A stretch of DNA of 64,000 nt from contig NZ_CP133592.1 in assembly GCF_031312595.1 (NCBI RefSeq), positions 1,488,001 through 1,552,000 on the forward strand. The letters run 5' to 3'. Source of the stretch: Methanolobus sediminis (GTDB lineage: Archaea > Halobacteriota > Methanosarcinia > Methanosarcinales > Methanosarcinaceae). Shown in pieces: positions 19,416 to 29,074 of the stretch (position 1 is the first letter of the stretch; the number at the start of each line of letters is the position of its first letter). The notes under the pieces were generated by a model. The model was not told where the DNA came from. It ran no database searches and saw only the letters and a program-made list of their open reading frames with translations. The position numbers and the translations under genes were made by a program.

Positions 19416-22400
19416 ATGAAATCAGGACTGTATGAACATATTGTAAATGAATTTCTTTCAGAAAACTTGTTCGACATTGATGAGAAGCATAAGCATTTAT
19501 CCCGACTAAATGATGCTGATAGCAACGATTATTTAGCACAATATCTGTATCGAGTTCTTTCTCATGGGTTATCAGAGATTAAAGGTGATAAGAATGGAAA
19601 AACAAAGATCGATAAACAGATAGAACTCTGCAATGAAATTGTAGATATTTTAAATCGCTATGGTATCGAAACCCAAGGTTTAGATATCTCTGAAACTGCT
19701 GAAAAACTCATGGCAGTATTAGATGAGAATCTAAGTGTTGATTTTTCACGTCCAGATACCCCACTTTCTTTAGGTGCACTGCTCACAGGTACAAGACAGG
19801 ACCCTTCGCTAGTTTCTCAACTTAAAAAAGAGATTTTATCATCTGATAGGGTGGATATTCTTTGTTCATTCATAAAATGGAGTGGCATAAGGATACTCCA
19901 AGAAGAACTAAAAGAGTTCACTTCAAGAAAAGGAACTGAATTAAGAGTTATAACAACCAGCTACATGGGTGCAACAGATTCAAAGGCAATTGAATTTCTA
20001 GAAAGTTTACCAAATACCACTTTGAAGGTGAGTTATGATACTAGAAGAACAAGATTGCACGCAAAAGCCTATCTCTTTGAAAGGCAAACTGGTTTTTCTT
20101 CTGCATATATTGGTTCTTCTAATATCTCTAATGCAGCATTGACTGATGGATTAGAATGGAACATAAAAATTAGTCAGTATGAGCAGTCGTTTCAATGGGC
20201 TAAAATAAAAGCTACTTTTGATACTTATTGGAATGATAGGGAATTTGAGACTTATAAGAAAGATGACAAGTCTAGATTGATAAAGGCATTACAAGCAGAA
20301 AAATACGATAAAAATACTGAATTTATGATGCCAAATTTTGATTTAACTCCATATCCATTCCAAAAAGAAATTCTCGAATCAATATGGGCAGAACGCCAAC
20401 TGAATAGAAACAAACACTTAATTGTAGCTGCGACAGGCACCGGCAAAACGATGATTGCAGCTTTTGATTTTAAGAAATTCAGGCCGGAATTTTTTGAATC
20501 CCATAAAAGAGAACCACGTTTATTGTTCATAGCACACAGAGAAGAGATTTTAAAACAATCGATGTACACATTTAGAATGGTTCTAAGAGATCACAATTTT
20601 GGAGATATGATGGTTGGTGGAAACATTCCATCAAGTACGGAACAAATATTTGCATCAATTCAAACATACAACTCAAAAGAAATTCATGATCTTTTAGATT
20701 CTGAATATTTCGATTATATTATAGTAGATGAGTTCCATCACGCAGCAGCACCTAGTTATAAATCACTTTTAGATCATGTAAACCCAAGCTGTCTGTTAGG
20801 TTTAACTGCAACTCCAGAACGTGCTGACAATTTGGATGTTAAAAAGTTCTTTGATAATCACATAACTGCAGAAATTCGTTTGCCAGATGCAATAGACAGA
20901 AAGTTGCTATGTCCCTTCCAATATTTTGGTATTACTGATAGTGTTGATTATTCCAAGTTGAAATGGCAACGTGGTGGTTATGTTCAAAGTGAACTCAGCG
21001 AACTTTACATTGCAAATAACCATCGAGCAGAAATGATTTGTGAAAAAACAGTACAGACTGTTTTGGATATCAGAAATGTTAAAGGTCTAGGTTTCTGTGT
21101 TTCAAAAGCACATACAGAATATATGTCTGGAATATTCAATAAATATGGAATTCCAAGCGAGTATTTAACTTCAGATTCTAGCAAAGATGTAAGAAGATCT
21201 GTTCAGAAAAGATTGCTAAATAAAGAGATTAACTTCATTTTTGTTGTGGATTTGTACAATGAAGGAGTTGACATTCCAGAAATAGACACAGTCCTGTTTT
21301 TACGTCCAACTGAAAGTTTAACAATATTTTTGCAACAATTAGGACGTGGACTTAGATTAAGCGATGATAAAGACTGCTTAACGGTATTGGATTTTGTAGG
21401 ACAAGCAAACACAAACTATAGATTTGACTTGAAGTTCAAAGCATTGATTGAAAATATAGGTCAAGATATTGCTTTAGAAATAGAGCAAGGATTCCCACAT
21501 TTGCCTGCTGGTTGTAGTATAGAATTAGAAAGGAAATCTAAGGAATACATATTAGATAACATTAGTCAGTCTCTCAATCTAAGACGACAAACAATTGTAA
21601 ATAGAATTTCTAGCTTTGTTGCTGACACGGGAATTGAATTATCTTTTGACAATTTCATAAATTACTACAATTTAGACCTTGATGATATCTACAAAAAGAT
21701 GTGTTGGTCTAGAGCACGTGTAGAAGCTGAAATCATTGATAATTTCAATGAACCTGATGAGGATAAATTAACAAGTGGTCTTAGAAGGATTCAACATATA
21801 GATGATAGAAGTTATATTGATTGCGTTCTCAGGCACCTAGCTGGCAGAAATATCGATGAAGATACTCTATCTGAAAAAGAAAGATACTATTTGACAATGT
21901 TCATTCTAACTATCTGGAATAAGGAAAAGTTTGCTTCATTAAAAGATGCATTTTCTAAGTTGCTAGATAATCCTGTAATCTATGATGAAATAATTATGCT
22001 TCTAGAATACAAGAAGAACATCATTAGAACGATTTCTCCTGAAATAAGCTTGCCATATGTTTCATCTCTAAGTTTGCATTCTAAATACACGCAAGCAGAA
22101 GCGCTTGCTGGACTTGGATATTTTGATTTGCAAAATAATCATACAGTGCAAGCTGGTGTGCTACCCATCAAGGATAAAAAGACAGATGTGTTTTTCATTA
22201 CATTGAACAAGAATGAAAAGGACTATTCTCCAACTACGATGTACAATGACTATGCAATTAATGAAAATCTATTTCATTGGCAAAGTCAGGCATCAACTAG
22301 GGTTGCTTCAAAAACTGGACAAAGATATATCAACCACAAAAATAGGGGTCAAACAATACTTCTTTTTGTGAGAGTAAACAAAAGCATCAATTCTTTAGCT

Positions 22401-22535
22401 CAACCTTACTATTTCTTGGGACCGGTGGAATACTTAAGTCACGAAGATGAAAAACCTATCAACTTCGTATGGAAACTAAAGTACCCAATGCCTGCTCACT
22501 TATTAAGAGAAACTGCACGGCTTATAGTTGGGTGA
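19416..22535 (+). CDS. PLD nuclease-SF2 helicase-DUF3427 protein (candidate type IV restriction enzyme)
   Basis: About 1039 residues from ATG 19416; an in-frame TTG at 19395 is possible. Counting from 19395: a phospholipase-D nuclease domain (about 120-290) with H222 and K224 in HAKAYLF and the downstream GSSNIS; an SF2 helicase with Walker A ATGTGKT (K351), DEFH box near 446 and QQLGRGLR near 650; and a C-terminal DUF3427 domain (about 895-1040) with SPTTMYNDYAI, FHWQSQ and ILLFVR. This is the SauUSI-like architecture; SauUSI cuts modified-cytosine DNA. The gene is visibly richer in A+T and in AAA/AGA/ATA codons than its neighbours and stands alone, so recent transfer is likely. Confidence 0.85.
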   Translation: MKSGLYEHIVNEFLSENLFDIDEKHKHLSRLNDADSNDYLAQYLYRVLSHGLSEIKGDKNGKTKIDKQIELCNEIVDILNRYGIETQGLDISETAEKLMAVLDENLSVDFSRPDTPLSLGALLTGTRQDPSLVSQLKKEILSSDRVDILCSFIKWSGIRILQEELKEFTSRKGTELRVITTSYMGATDSKAIEFLESLPNTTLKVSYDTRRTRLHAKAYLFERQTGFSSAYIGSSNISNAALTDGLEWNIKISQYEQSFQWAKIKATFDTYWNDREFETYKKDDKSRLIKALQAEKYDKNTEFMMPNFDLTPYPFQKEILESIWAERQLNRNKHLIVAATGTGKTMIAAFDFKKFRPEFFESHKREPRLLFIAHREEILKQSMYTFRMVLRDHNFGDMMVGGNIPSSTEQIFASIQTYNSKEIHDLLDSEYFDYIIVDEFHHAAAPSYKSLLDHVNPSCLLGLTATPERADNLDVKKFFDNHITAEIRLPDAIDRKLLCPFQYFGITDSVDYSKLKWQRGGYVQSELSELYIANNHRAEMICEKTVQTVLDIRNVKGLGFCVSKAHTEYMSGIFNKYGIPSEYLTSDSSKDVRRSVQKRLLNKEINFIFVVDLYNEGVDIPEIDTVLFLRPTESLTIFLQQLGRGLRLSDDKDCLTVLDFVGQANTNYRFDLKFKALIENIGQDIALEIEQGFPHLPAGCSIELERKSKEYILDNISQSLNLRRQTIVNRISSFVADTGIELSFDNFINYYNLDLDDIYKKMCWSRARVEAEIIDNFNEPDEDKLTSGLRRIQHIDDRSYIDCVLRHLAGRNIDEDTLSEKERYYLTMFILTIWNKEKFASLKDAFSKLLDNPVIYDEIIMLLEYKKNIIRTISPEISLPYVSSLSLHSKYTQAEALAGLGYFDLQNNHTVQAGVLPIKDKKTDVFFITLNKNEKDYSPTTMYNDYAINENLFHWQSQASTRVASKTGQRYINHKNRGQTILLFVRVNKSINSLAQPYYFLGPVEYLSHEDEKPINFVWKLKYPMPAHLLRETARLIVG

Positions 22536-22572
22536 CCACAAAGCCTACACAAGTTTGTAGTCACTCTTCCCG

Positions 22573-22719
22573 TCACTCCATCCCCTTCTGATACTGCTCG
22601 ACCAGAAACTCCAGTGTATCCTCAAGCTTATTCTCACTCGAAATAGCTGCAAATGCTGGGTTTGTTGTTGTGGACAGGCCGAAGATTTTTCCTAATAAGG
22701 TTGTGTTGTTGGGGAAGAA
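22573..22719 (-). pseudogene. C-terminal remnant of an unidentified gene
   Basis: On the reverse strand a frame of about 48 codons runs from just after a TAA (22720-22722) to a TGA (22573-22575), without a start codon. Its translation contains GKIFGLSTTTNP and ends with the protein-like LEDTLEFLVEQYQKGME. Codon use resembles the host rather than the adjacent A+T-rich helicase gene. It may be what remains of a gene displaced when the helicase gene arrived. I do not recognise the family. Confidence 0.35.
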
Positions 22720-22753
22720 TTAGAGCCGTATGAGTTAATGCTTCACCTTAATT

Positions 22754-24313
22754 CTAGTTAATTTCCGCATCCTGAGCTGTTCCGATCTCATACGGCTGGT
22801 CGAATGCTATTCCTGTGATCATCCAGTCTGCTTCGCTTTTTTGCAACTGGAAATATACCGGAATGACCTTGGGTTCATTCTCATTACCCATGATATTAAA
22901 GGTGACTGCAGTACAATTGCTTTCAATTACCGCAATGTCATTTTCAACATCTGCTGATACGATGTTGAACTCTTTGATGCCACACGCTTCTATTCCATTG
23001 TTGTTAACCAACATCTGGATACTTGTAGGTACAAGGAAGTCCTGTCCCTCGCATAGTTTGAAAGCAGTGGTGAAATCACTTTCATTCACTGCATTAAAGA
23101 AAATTATAATCACATTCTCGGCAGAGGCGGATGAAGAAGCATATTCTCCCCCTATTTTCTCCCTTATTAAGGGACTTTGTATCAGGTAGAGGGCACTTAT
23201 CATGAGAATAACAATGATCAGTGTCTGTTGCATCAATTTTTTCTTTGATTTTTCTGGCTTACTAATAGTTTCTCTCTCTCTTCTGACAGAAGCAGTGCTT
23301 CTAAGTGATCTTATCTCTCTTTCCGAAGTAAAAAGCTCCTGAGGATATGATGTAGTTGAATCTATATTTTCAGTTATTTCTATTTTCGGCTTACTTTTAA
23401 CCTCTTTCAAATAAGATTCATACATTCTTGCAACATCAGCATCTTCCGGCTTTTGAATATTATGTTCCTCTTCTTTTAGAGTGTCTAAGCTGTCTTTTTG
23501 CATTCCCCTGTTCGGGGCATTGATCGAAGAACCTCTATTGTCGGTTGCGAATTTATTTCTTGAAACCACAGTATCGATTATACTGGTTACCAGTTCATTT
23601 TTGATGAAGCCGATATCCTTTGCAGAATTGACCGTACTAACAAGGTGCTTTAGCTCTGATACGATTTCGTTTAGAAAACCATCTAATCCGGTCTTTTTAT
23701 CAGAAGCTGCTCTGAACATCACCTGTGTAAGTCCTTCATTCTCTTTTATCAGGGCTGTGAGCAGGTAATGAGTATTCCCATCAGATTCACCCGAGAAATG
23801 CAGCACATTAGCTCCTGAAATTGTGTATCCATCTGCAACATAGAGGTTTCTTGCGCAGGTCCGCATCAGGAATGAGATTAGTTGCTCTGCGCTGATGCCT
23901 TCATAATTTATACCTGTATCAACTGAATGCCATGAACCTGATAACTGAAGAAACTCGTTTTTTGTAGTCTGTTTTGGGTGCAGGAATGGACAGATGCAAT
24001 GAACCTCCTTTGCCTGCATGGCAGACATGTGCTTTTCCTGATTCGTGTCACGATAAATGATACTCGCTTCGATCTTCTCGTTGTGAATACATGTCTCGGG
24101 TTTAAGTGTGAATTTTGCAGTTCGGGCGATGGTAGGGTGGATGTCTCCAAGTTTAAGGACCCCGTCTCCCTGCAACTCGAAAATCGATTCATTGTAATCA
24201 AGGACGATTTGCACGTCAGAAATAACGATGTCTGTATTATTGGTGATCCTTATCCCGAATATGATGCTGTTGTCCGGAAGAACCTCATATCCACGTTTTA
24301 TATCGATATCCAT
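22754..24313 (-). CDS. Membrane-anchored hypothetical protein with C-terminal NTF2-like (DUF4878-like) domain
   Basis: A 519-residue protein not recognised as a named family. N-terminal about 110 residues look like a beta-sandwich (RITNNTDIVISDVQIVLDY, KLGDIHP). Residues about 130-235 form a separate domain. A low-complexity polar linker (about 235-335) follows, then one membrane helix (about 345-365, QTLIIVILMISALYL). The last 140 residues resemble NTF2-like/DUF4878 folds (IIIFFNAVNESDFTTAF). The topology suggests a cytoplasmic N-terminus and an external C-terminal domain. It is monocistronic. Function unknown. Confidence 0.75.
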   Translation of the reverse strand: MDIDIKRGYEVLPDNSIIFGIRITNNTDIVISDVQIVLDYNESIFELQGDGVLKLGDIHPTIARTAKFTLKPETCIHNEKIEASIIYRDTNQEKHMSAMQAKEVHCICPFLHPKQTTKNEFLQLSGSWHSVDTGINYEGISAEQLISFLMRTCARNLYVADGYTISGANVLHFSGESDGNTHYLLTALIKENEGLTQVMFRAASDKKTGLDGFLNEIVSELKHLVSTVNSAKDIGFIKNELVTSIIDTVVSRNKFATDNRGSSINAPNRGMQKDSLDTLKEEEHNIQKPEDADVARMYESYLKEVKSKPKIEITENIDSTTSYPQELFTSEREIRSLRSTASVRRERETISKPEKSKKKLMQQTLIIVILMISALYLIQSPLIREKIGGEYASSSASAENVIIIFFNAVNESDFTTAFKLCEGQDFLVPTSIQMLVNNNGIEACGIKEFNIVSADVENDIAVIESNCTAVTFNIMGNENEPKVIPVYFQLQKSEADWMITGIAFDQPYEIGTAQDAEIN

Positions 24314-24424
24314 TCTAATTAAAAATTAATTATTTTTGCATATAAATAGGTTTTGAGCTCAACAATTGCATTCATAGGATTAGTTAATGGAGAATGAAAA
24401 TCAATAAAAAAAGAAAAAGATTCG

Positions 24425-24441
24425 TGATGACAGCATCATCA
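24425..24441 (-). terminator. Hairpin plus T-run at the PIN-ATPase stop codon
   Basis: TGATGA (24425-24430) pairs with TCATCA (24436-24441) around a five-base loop. On the reverse strand it is followed within a few bases by a strong T-rich run (complement of the A-run at 24402-24420). The TGA stop is part of the stem. Good intrinsic-terminator candidate. Confidence 0.65.
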
Positions 24442-26280
24442 TATCTCTTTTACCCAGATGACTTCTCCTTCCTGCAAGGCATACATAATATCATGTGCGA
24501 CCTCCGAATCAGACCGGACCTTGATATCTCCATGCCTGCCAACAGTTGCTGAGAACAGGAATCCTTCGCCTGCGTAGACTTCAACATCTCTTGTTGCAGC
24601 TTCAGGTACATTTAGGATCACATGCTTTCTGCTGCGCTCGATTATTGGATGATGTTCCTTCTTCTCACGAGGTCTGCGTTCCTCTCCGTCTTCGAACTTA
24701 CGCACATCAATATGGATTCCCAGTGACCTTTCAATTTCATCTATGGTCTTTCCACCTTTACCGATAACTCTTGGCAGATCCTTGTCCCTTACACGTACAA
24801 AAGCACGGTTGTCTGAGACCATTTCCACCTCAACCGGACCGTTGACGTAATTGCTGATGTAATCCTGGACTTCCCCTTCAGCCAGTTTCCAGGAGGGACT
24901 TCTTTGCTTCTCGCTACCTAACGGCATAACTACGACCTGCTCGCCGTAGGTGTATATCTCAAACTCGCTCTTTCCCGTCTCAAGGTCAGAAACAAGAATG
25001 ACAGGTCTTGCAAGGTCCTGTTCCATCATTCCGGCAGGAACTTTCACAGTGAACTCAAGCACCTGTACCTTTGCGATCTCACCCTTGTCGATGAAAATAA
25101 CCGTATCTACAACCTGTGGAATAACACCAAGTTCCACCCTGCCGATAAGTCTCTGGATAGCGTCTACTGCGCGGTTTGCATGGACAACTCCCAGCATACC
25201 CACACCGGCAAGTCTCATGTCAGCAAAGGTCTCGAAGTCCTTGGTCTTGCGCACCTCATCATATATTGTATAATCCGGACGCACAAGCAGAAGCACATCT
25301 GCGGTGTTCTCAAGACTTCCGTCAAGAGGTGCGTATTGGGTGATCTCATCAGGAACCTGCAGGTCGCGTGGAGATTCCATGGTCTTGACCACAAATCCCT
25401 TGTCTTTCAGGTAGATTGCAACTCCTGCTGCAAAAGTGGACTTACCTGCACCAGGTGGTCCTGCTATGAGAATTCCTCTCTGGCTTCTGATTCTTTCTTT
25501 GAGCACATCACTTAAGCGGTACTCTTCCAATGAAACCGAGGCGATAGGTCTTACGATTGTAATCTCCACATCATCTGAGAATGGAGGTGTGGAAATAGCA
25601 ATCCTCATGTTCCTTATCTGCAGTACCGTTGCACCGCTGAATGACATTTCAGTGAATGATTCCTGATCGGAGCGTGCCCTGTCAAGCAACTCCCTGGATA
25701 TCATTTTCAGTTCATGATATGTGCATGGCTCATCCCTTATCTTCACATACTGCACATTTCCAATGGAACCTCTCTTTGCCATTGGGGATACTTTGTGTTT
25801 CAGGTGCACTGACATTGTGTTAGGTGTGAAAAAATCATCAACGAGAAGTGGTCCGAATTCCTCAATTGGCGGCTTGACAAAATCCACATCAAGTCCTTTT
25901 GCTTTTGCAACAAGTGACTGGACCCTGTCACCTGTGACAAATTTAGCTTTAAGTTCAACTGCTGTCTCTCTGATAAGGGCATCTATCTCTCCACCCTTTG
26001 CAAGTTTTACCTGGTCAGAATTAGGTCTGACACCCGTGAAAAATAATCTGATATCGCCGCTTTCAGCGAATTTCTGGAGTTCCTGTACCTCTTCAAGGCC
26101 TTTGTATCCGATCTCAAGCCCACGGTTTGCCTGGGCTTCCAGCTCAGCCATGACTGCTTCAGGCACATAAATATCTACATCCCTGAGTCCCTCATCACGT
26201 ATCCTTCCGGAAAGGATGCCGTCTATGACCGCACTGGTATCAGGAACTATTATTTGTCTGTTCTGTGAACTCTCTTCCAT
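24439..26280 (-). CDS. PIN domain-secretion-type ATPase-KH domain protein
   Basis: A 613-residue archaeal protein with a PIN nuclease-like domain (residues 1-150, IVPDTSAVIDGIL, IDALIRETA, FVTGDR), a VirB11/PilT-class ATPase core (Walker A GPPGAGKSTFA near 280, RKTKDFETFADMRLAG, GVVHANRAVDAIQRLI) and a KH RNA-binding domain (VIGKGGKTIDEIE near 505) plus a charged tail. The conserved trio of domains points to RNA processing rather than secretion. The family is widespread in archaea; its function is unproven. Divergent from nothing; hisI lies downstream on the window but upstream in transcription. Confidence 0.9.
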   Translation of the reverse strand: MEESSQNRQIIVPDTSAVIDGILSGRIRDEGLRDVDIYVPEAVMAELEAQANRGLEIGYKGLEEVQELQKFAESGDIRLFFTGVRPNSDQVKLAKGGEIDALIRETAVELKAKFVTGDRVQSLVAKAKGLDVDFVKPPIEEFGPLLVDDFFTPNTMSVHLKHKVSPMAKRGSIGNVQYVKIRDEPCTYHELKMISRELLDRARSDQESFTEMSFSGATVLQIRNMRIAISTPPFSDDVEITIVRPIASVSLEEYRLSDVLKERIRSQRGILIAGPPGAGKSTFAAGVAIYLKDKGFVVKTMESPRDLQVPDEITQYAPLDGSLENTADVLLLVRPDYTIYDEVRKTKDFETFADMRLAGVGMLGVVHANRAVDAIQRLIGRVELGVIPQVVDTVIFIDKGEIAKVQVLEFTVKVPAGMMEQDLARPVILVSDLETGKSEFEIYTYGEQVVVMPLGSEKQRSPSWKLAEGEVQDYISNYVNGPVEVEMVSDNRAFVRVRDKDLPRVIGKGGKTIDEIERSLGIHIDVRKFEDGEERRPREKKEHHPIIERSRKHVILNVPEAATRDVEVYAGEGFLFSATVGRHGDIKVRSDSEVAHDIMYALQEGEVIWVKEI

Positions 26281-26388
26281 AATTACGAATAAGCTGTTGC
26301 TTCTATAAATTATATTGCCACTCTACTTCAGGTAGCATAAAAAAAGAGTGACTGCTGTTTATATTAGCAATCAATTACACATGTAATT

Positions 26389-26751
26389 TCAGTAAACATC
26401 TTCCGGATCGAAAACTTTCTCTCCGACTTCCTTTCCATCTATTGTCCTGAAGAAGCATGATCTGAAACCGGTGTGGCATGCTCCTCCTGCCTGCTCGACC
26501 AGCATAAGTATGGCATCCATGTCGCAATCGATGCGGATCTCGACTATTTTTTGTGTATGGCCTGAACTTTCTCCCTTCTTCCAGAGACTCTGCCTGCTGC
26601 GGCTCCAGTAATGAGCGATACCTGTCTCTATTGTTTTTTCAAGGGCTTCCCTGTTCATGAAGGCACACATAAGCACTTCTTTAGTAATACTATCCTGTGC
26701 GATGGCCTGGATGAGACCATTGTCATATTTCAGATCATCGAGATTTATCAT
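26389..26751 (-). CDS. hisI: Phosphoribosyl-AMP cyclohydrolase HisI
   Basis: About 120 residues from ATG 26751, which has GGTGG just upstream; in-frame GTG codons at 26757-26760 are alternatives. It opens the purine ring of phosphoribosyl-AMP in histidine synthesis. Zinc and active-site residues are visible in [13 protein letters not shown] (near residue 57), IDCDMDAIL (near 80) and [12 protein letters not shown] (near 100). It is the stand-alone archaeal form without HisE. A 6-bp hairpin (AATTAC/GTAATT, 26370-26385) follows its stop. Confidence 0.95.
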   Translation of the reverse strand: MINLDDLKYDNGLIQAIAQDSITKEVLMCAFMNREALEKTIETGIAHYWSRSRQSLWKKGESSGHTQKIVEIRIDCDMDAILMLVEQAGGACHTGFRSCFFRTIDGKEVGEKVFDPEDVY

Positions 26752-26855
26752 GTCCACCACTAATTGCTATATACTATAAAATACTATTATCTATCAGTAT
26801 TAATATAATTCATTATGAATTAATCATAAATATTTTTATTATCAGGGGTATAACT

Positions 26856-27620
26856 ATGGATTACAGTTTTGATGGTACAGGTGGATTCAGAATCCCTACA
26901 GGTATAGCCGGACTTGATGTACAGCTTGGAGGAGGAGTTCCTCCGGGATCAACTATTCTCCTTCTTGCAGAACCGGGAGCAAATTCTGAGATGTTTGCTC
27001 AGCAGTTTGTTTATGGCGGCCTTCTGAACAATGAAGATGTTTTCTATTTTACTTCTGAACATCCGGCTCAGGAGATAGTCCATGAGATGGAGGACATGAA
27101 ATGGGACGTAGAAAAATATATGGATGATGGCCATCTTCAATTTGTCGATGCATATCTTCCAAGATTCTACAGTGTCCTTCCCAAAGAGTTAACTAGCGAC
27201 CTGTCAGCAAAGGATTTCCTTAAAAAGGGAATAGATTCCATGGGTCTTCTTAAAGCAACCGTGAGGCAACCAAGAGACCAGAAGTATCGGGGCGTTGTGG
27301 ATTCCATATCATATTTCCTGCGTGCTTACAACCTGAACAGTGTGGTGGAAGCTATTGAAATGATATCTTCTATTGGAAAAGCCACAGGATCCATTCAGCT
27401 TATATTGATGACAAGCGGCATGCATGACTCTATTACAGAGAACACGTTGCGTCATATCTGTGACGGGGTCATAGAATTCAGGATAAAAGAACGTGGAAGT
27501 GAGATTGAAAGGACCATTATGATACGAAAGATGCGTGGAATGCTGGTTCCTAACAGGACGATTTCCTACATGGTAACCCATAAAGGAATTGAACTTGAAA
27601 CGACCACCCGTGTCCTCTGA
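26856..27620 (+). CDS. RAD55-like protein with a degenerate Walker A motif
   Basis: A 254-residue RecA-superfamily protein (IPTGIAGLDVQLGGGVPPG at the start). Where the P-loop should be, residues 38-46 read AEPGANSEM, lacking the GK[S/T] that binds phosphate, while the rest of the fold is kept (YFTSEHPAQEIVHEM, RIKERGSEIERTIMIRKMRGM). ATP hydrolysis is therefore doubtful; a regulatory or scaffold role is more likely. GGGGT before the ATG is its ribosome site. The downstream gene follows after 80 nt. Related to the intact ATPase at 9172. Confidence 0.82.
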   Translation: MDYSFDGTGGFRIPTGIAGLDVQLGGGVPPGSTILLLAEPGANSEMFAQQFVYGGLLNNEDVFYFTSEHPAQEIVHEMEDMKWDVEKYMDDGHLQFVDAYLPRFYSVLPKELTSDLSAKDFLKKGIDSMGLLKATVRQPRDQKYRGVVDSISYFLRAYNLNSVVEAIEMISSIGKATGSIQLILMTSGMHDSITENTLRHICDGVIEFRIKERGSEIERTIMIRKMRGMLVPNRTISYMVTHKGIELETTTRVL

Positions 27621-27708
27621 TACTGGCTCTTTTCAGGGTCTTTTTACCTTTACTTTTTTATTCACAGAAAGCTATTTTAGTTAACCGGTAAAATGGATAA
27701 TGATCATA

Positions 27709-28944
27709 ATGAAACAGGAACTAGTGCGAATATTGAGGGATATTTTCATATCAGCGGGCTATGATATGTCCGAATCATTCAGGTTTGACCTTATAGCCGA
27801 AAAGGACGGCTCAAAGACGTTCATTAAACTTTCATATAATCCTGACCTTGAAGATATAAGGGACTTTAAAGGACAGGTGACAGAAGGCCAGGCTCTCTAC
27901 ATACTGGCAGGAGAGGTTACTAACTCATTCTTACTCAATGCACGCGACATCGGTCTGACCGTGTGGACACGTGACGATATGGCTGTAAGGATCGGCAGGG
28001 CGATACTTGCGGATATGGAAGGAACGACTAAGGATCTTCAACTGCTTGATGGGCTATGTACAAAGAAACCTGCTTCCAGCAGTGTTGACGAGGTTGCAAA
28101 AGAGGCTATTAATGCGATATTTGGTACAGGTTCGTCACCCCATGTAGAAGAAAAAGCTCTTGAAGAATCTCTTGCATCACGTCCGCCAAGATCCCCTTTT
28201 ATTCCGGACGAAAAACCTATGGAAGTTCAGTATTATCGCCCTCGTGCAGCTCCTCCATCTGTGGAAATGACTCCAGAAGGCTCTTATGTATCTGAAGCAT
28301 TTGATGAACCTGAAGTAAAAACTGAAGAAGAATTTATTCAGGAACCTCTTCCGGTTCTGGAAAAACCAGCTACTCAGGAGCCAGTAGTTATGAGCCTTCA
28401 CTCTCCGCCGGTGAATATATCTGTTGATAAGGCCTACTCCTTAGCTGCTCCGCATATCCGTGGTGCAAACGCAGCAATACTGAAATTCGTACCTTTCTGG
28501 ATGTACAGTTACTCCCTTAATGTGGAACACCGTTACCGTTCCAAGATCATAGATATTTCCGGAGATGGTTCAGGTTATCTCAATGCTCTGAATGGTAATC
28601 AGGAGGAAATGCGTCTTCAGAATATCCAGAAGACCGTTGCTGTGCCAAATGTGGAATATGATGTCAAGATGCCTGCAATCACTGAGGAAGAAACGACTAA
28701 AAAATTGCTTGAAGATGTCATTGAGGAATATACACGCGACCTGCGTTTTGATAATACACAGGGTGATGCGATCATCTCCGAACACAAAAGGTTTAAGCCA
28801 GCAGCATCAGATATTAATCTTAGTGTAGAACTTGTCTATGTGCCTGTATGGGAAGTTAAAGGTCAGAGAAATTCAGTCGAGATCAACGCTTCAAGTGGTG
28901 AAGTTCTGCGTAATCCAGTTGATGATGATGTGGAATTTGTATAA
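27709..28944 (+). CDS. Hypothetical protein with inactive nuclease-like N-terminal domain
   Basis: About 411 residues from ATG 27709 (ATG 27700 is also in frame). Residues 1-105 (FDLIAEKDGSKTFIKLSYN, then GLTVWTRDDM) resemble the N-terminal domain of the HTH regulator at 3844, a restriction-endonuclease-like fold that seems to lack the acidic catalytic residue. A long acidic, proline-rich linker follows (about 125-235). The C-terminal 175 residues contain two similar beta-rich repeats (FVPFWMYSYSLNVEH and VYVPVWEVKGQRNSVEI), each ending in a DISGDG/NASSGE turn. Not recognised as a named family. It follows the RAD55-like gene and may be co-transcribed. Confidence 0.72.
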   Translation: MKQELVRILRDIFISAGYDMSESFRFDLIAEKDGSKTFIKLSYNPDLEDIRDFKGQVTEGQALYILAGEVTNSFLLNARDIGLTVWTRDDMAVRIGRAILADMEGTTKDLQLLDGLCTKKPASSSVDEVAKEAINAIFGTGSSPHVEEKALEESLASRPPRSPFIPDEKPMEVQYYRPRAAPPSVEMTPEGSYVSEAFDEPEVKTEEEFIQEPLPVLEKPATQEPVVMSLHSPPVNISVDKAYSLAAPHIRGANAAILKFVPFWMYSYSLNVEHRYRSKIIDISGDGSGYLNALNGNQEEMRLQNIQKTVAVPNVEYDVKMPAITEEETTKKLLEDVIEEYTRDLRFDNTQGDAIISEHKRFKPAASDINLSVELVYVPVWEVKGQRNSVEINASSGEVLRNPVDDDVEFV

Positions 28945-29074
28945 CCTTTATATCTTTGACAGGTGCCCAGAAAGTTCGTACTCATGCGAATAAACTTATA
29001 TATCAAAAACACATATAAGGGATTACCCGGTAGTCACCTTGTATCAATTTCAAACAAATAATGAGGAATCAACA

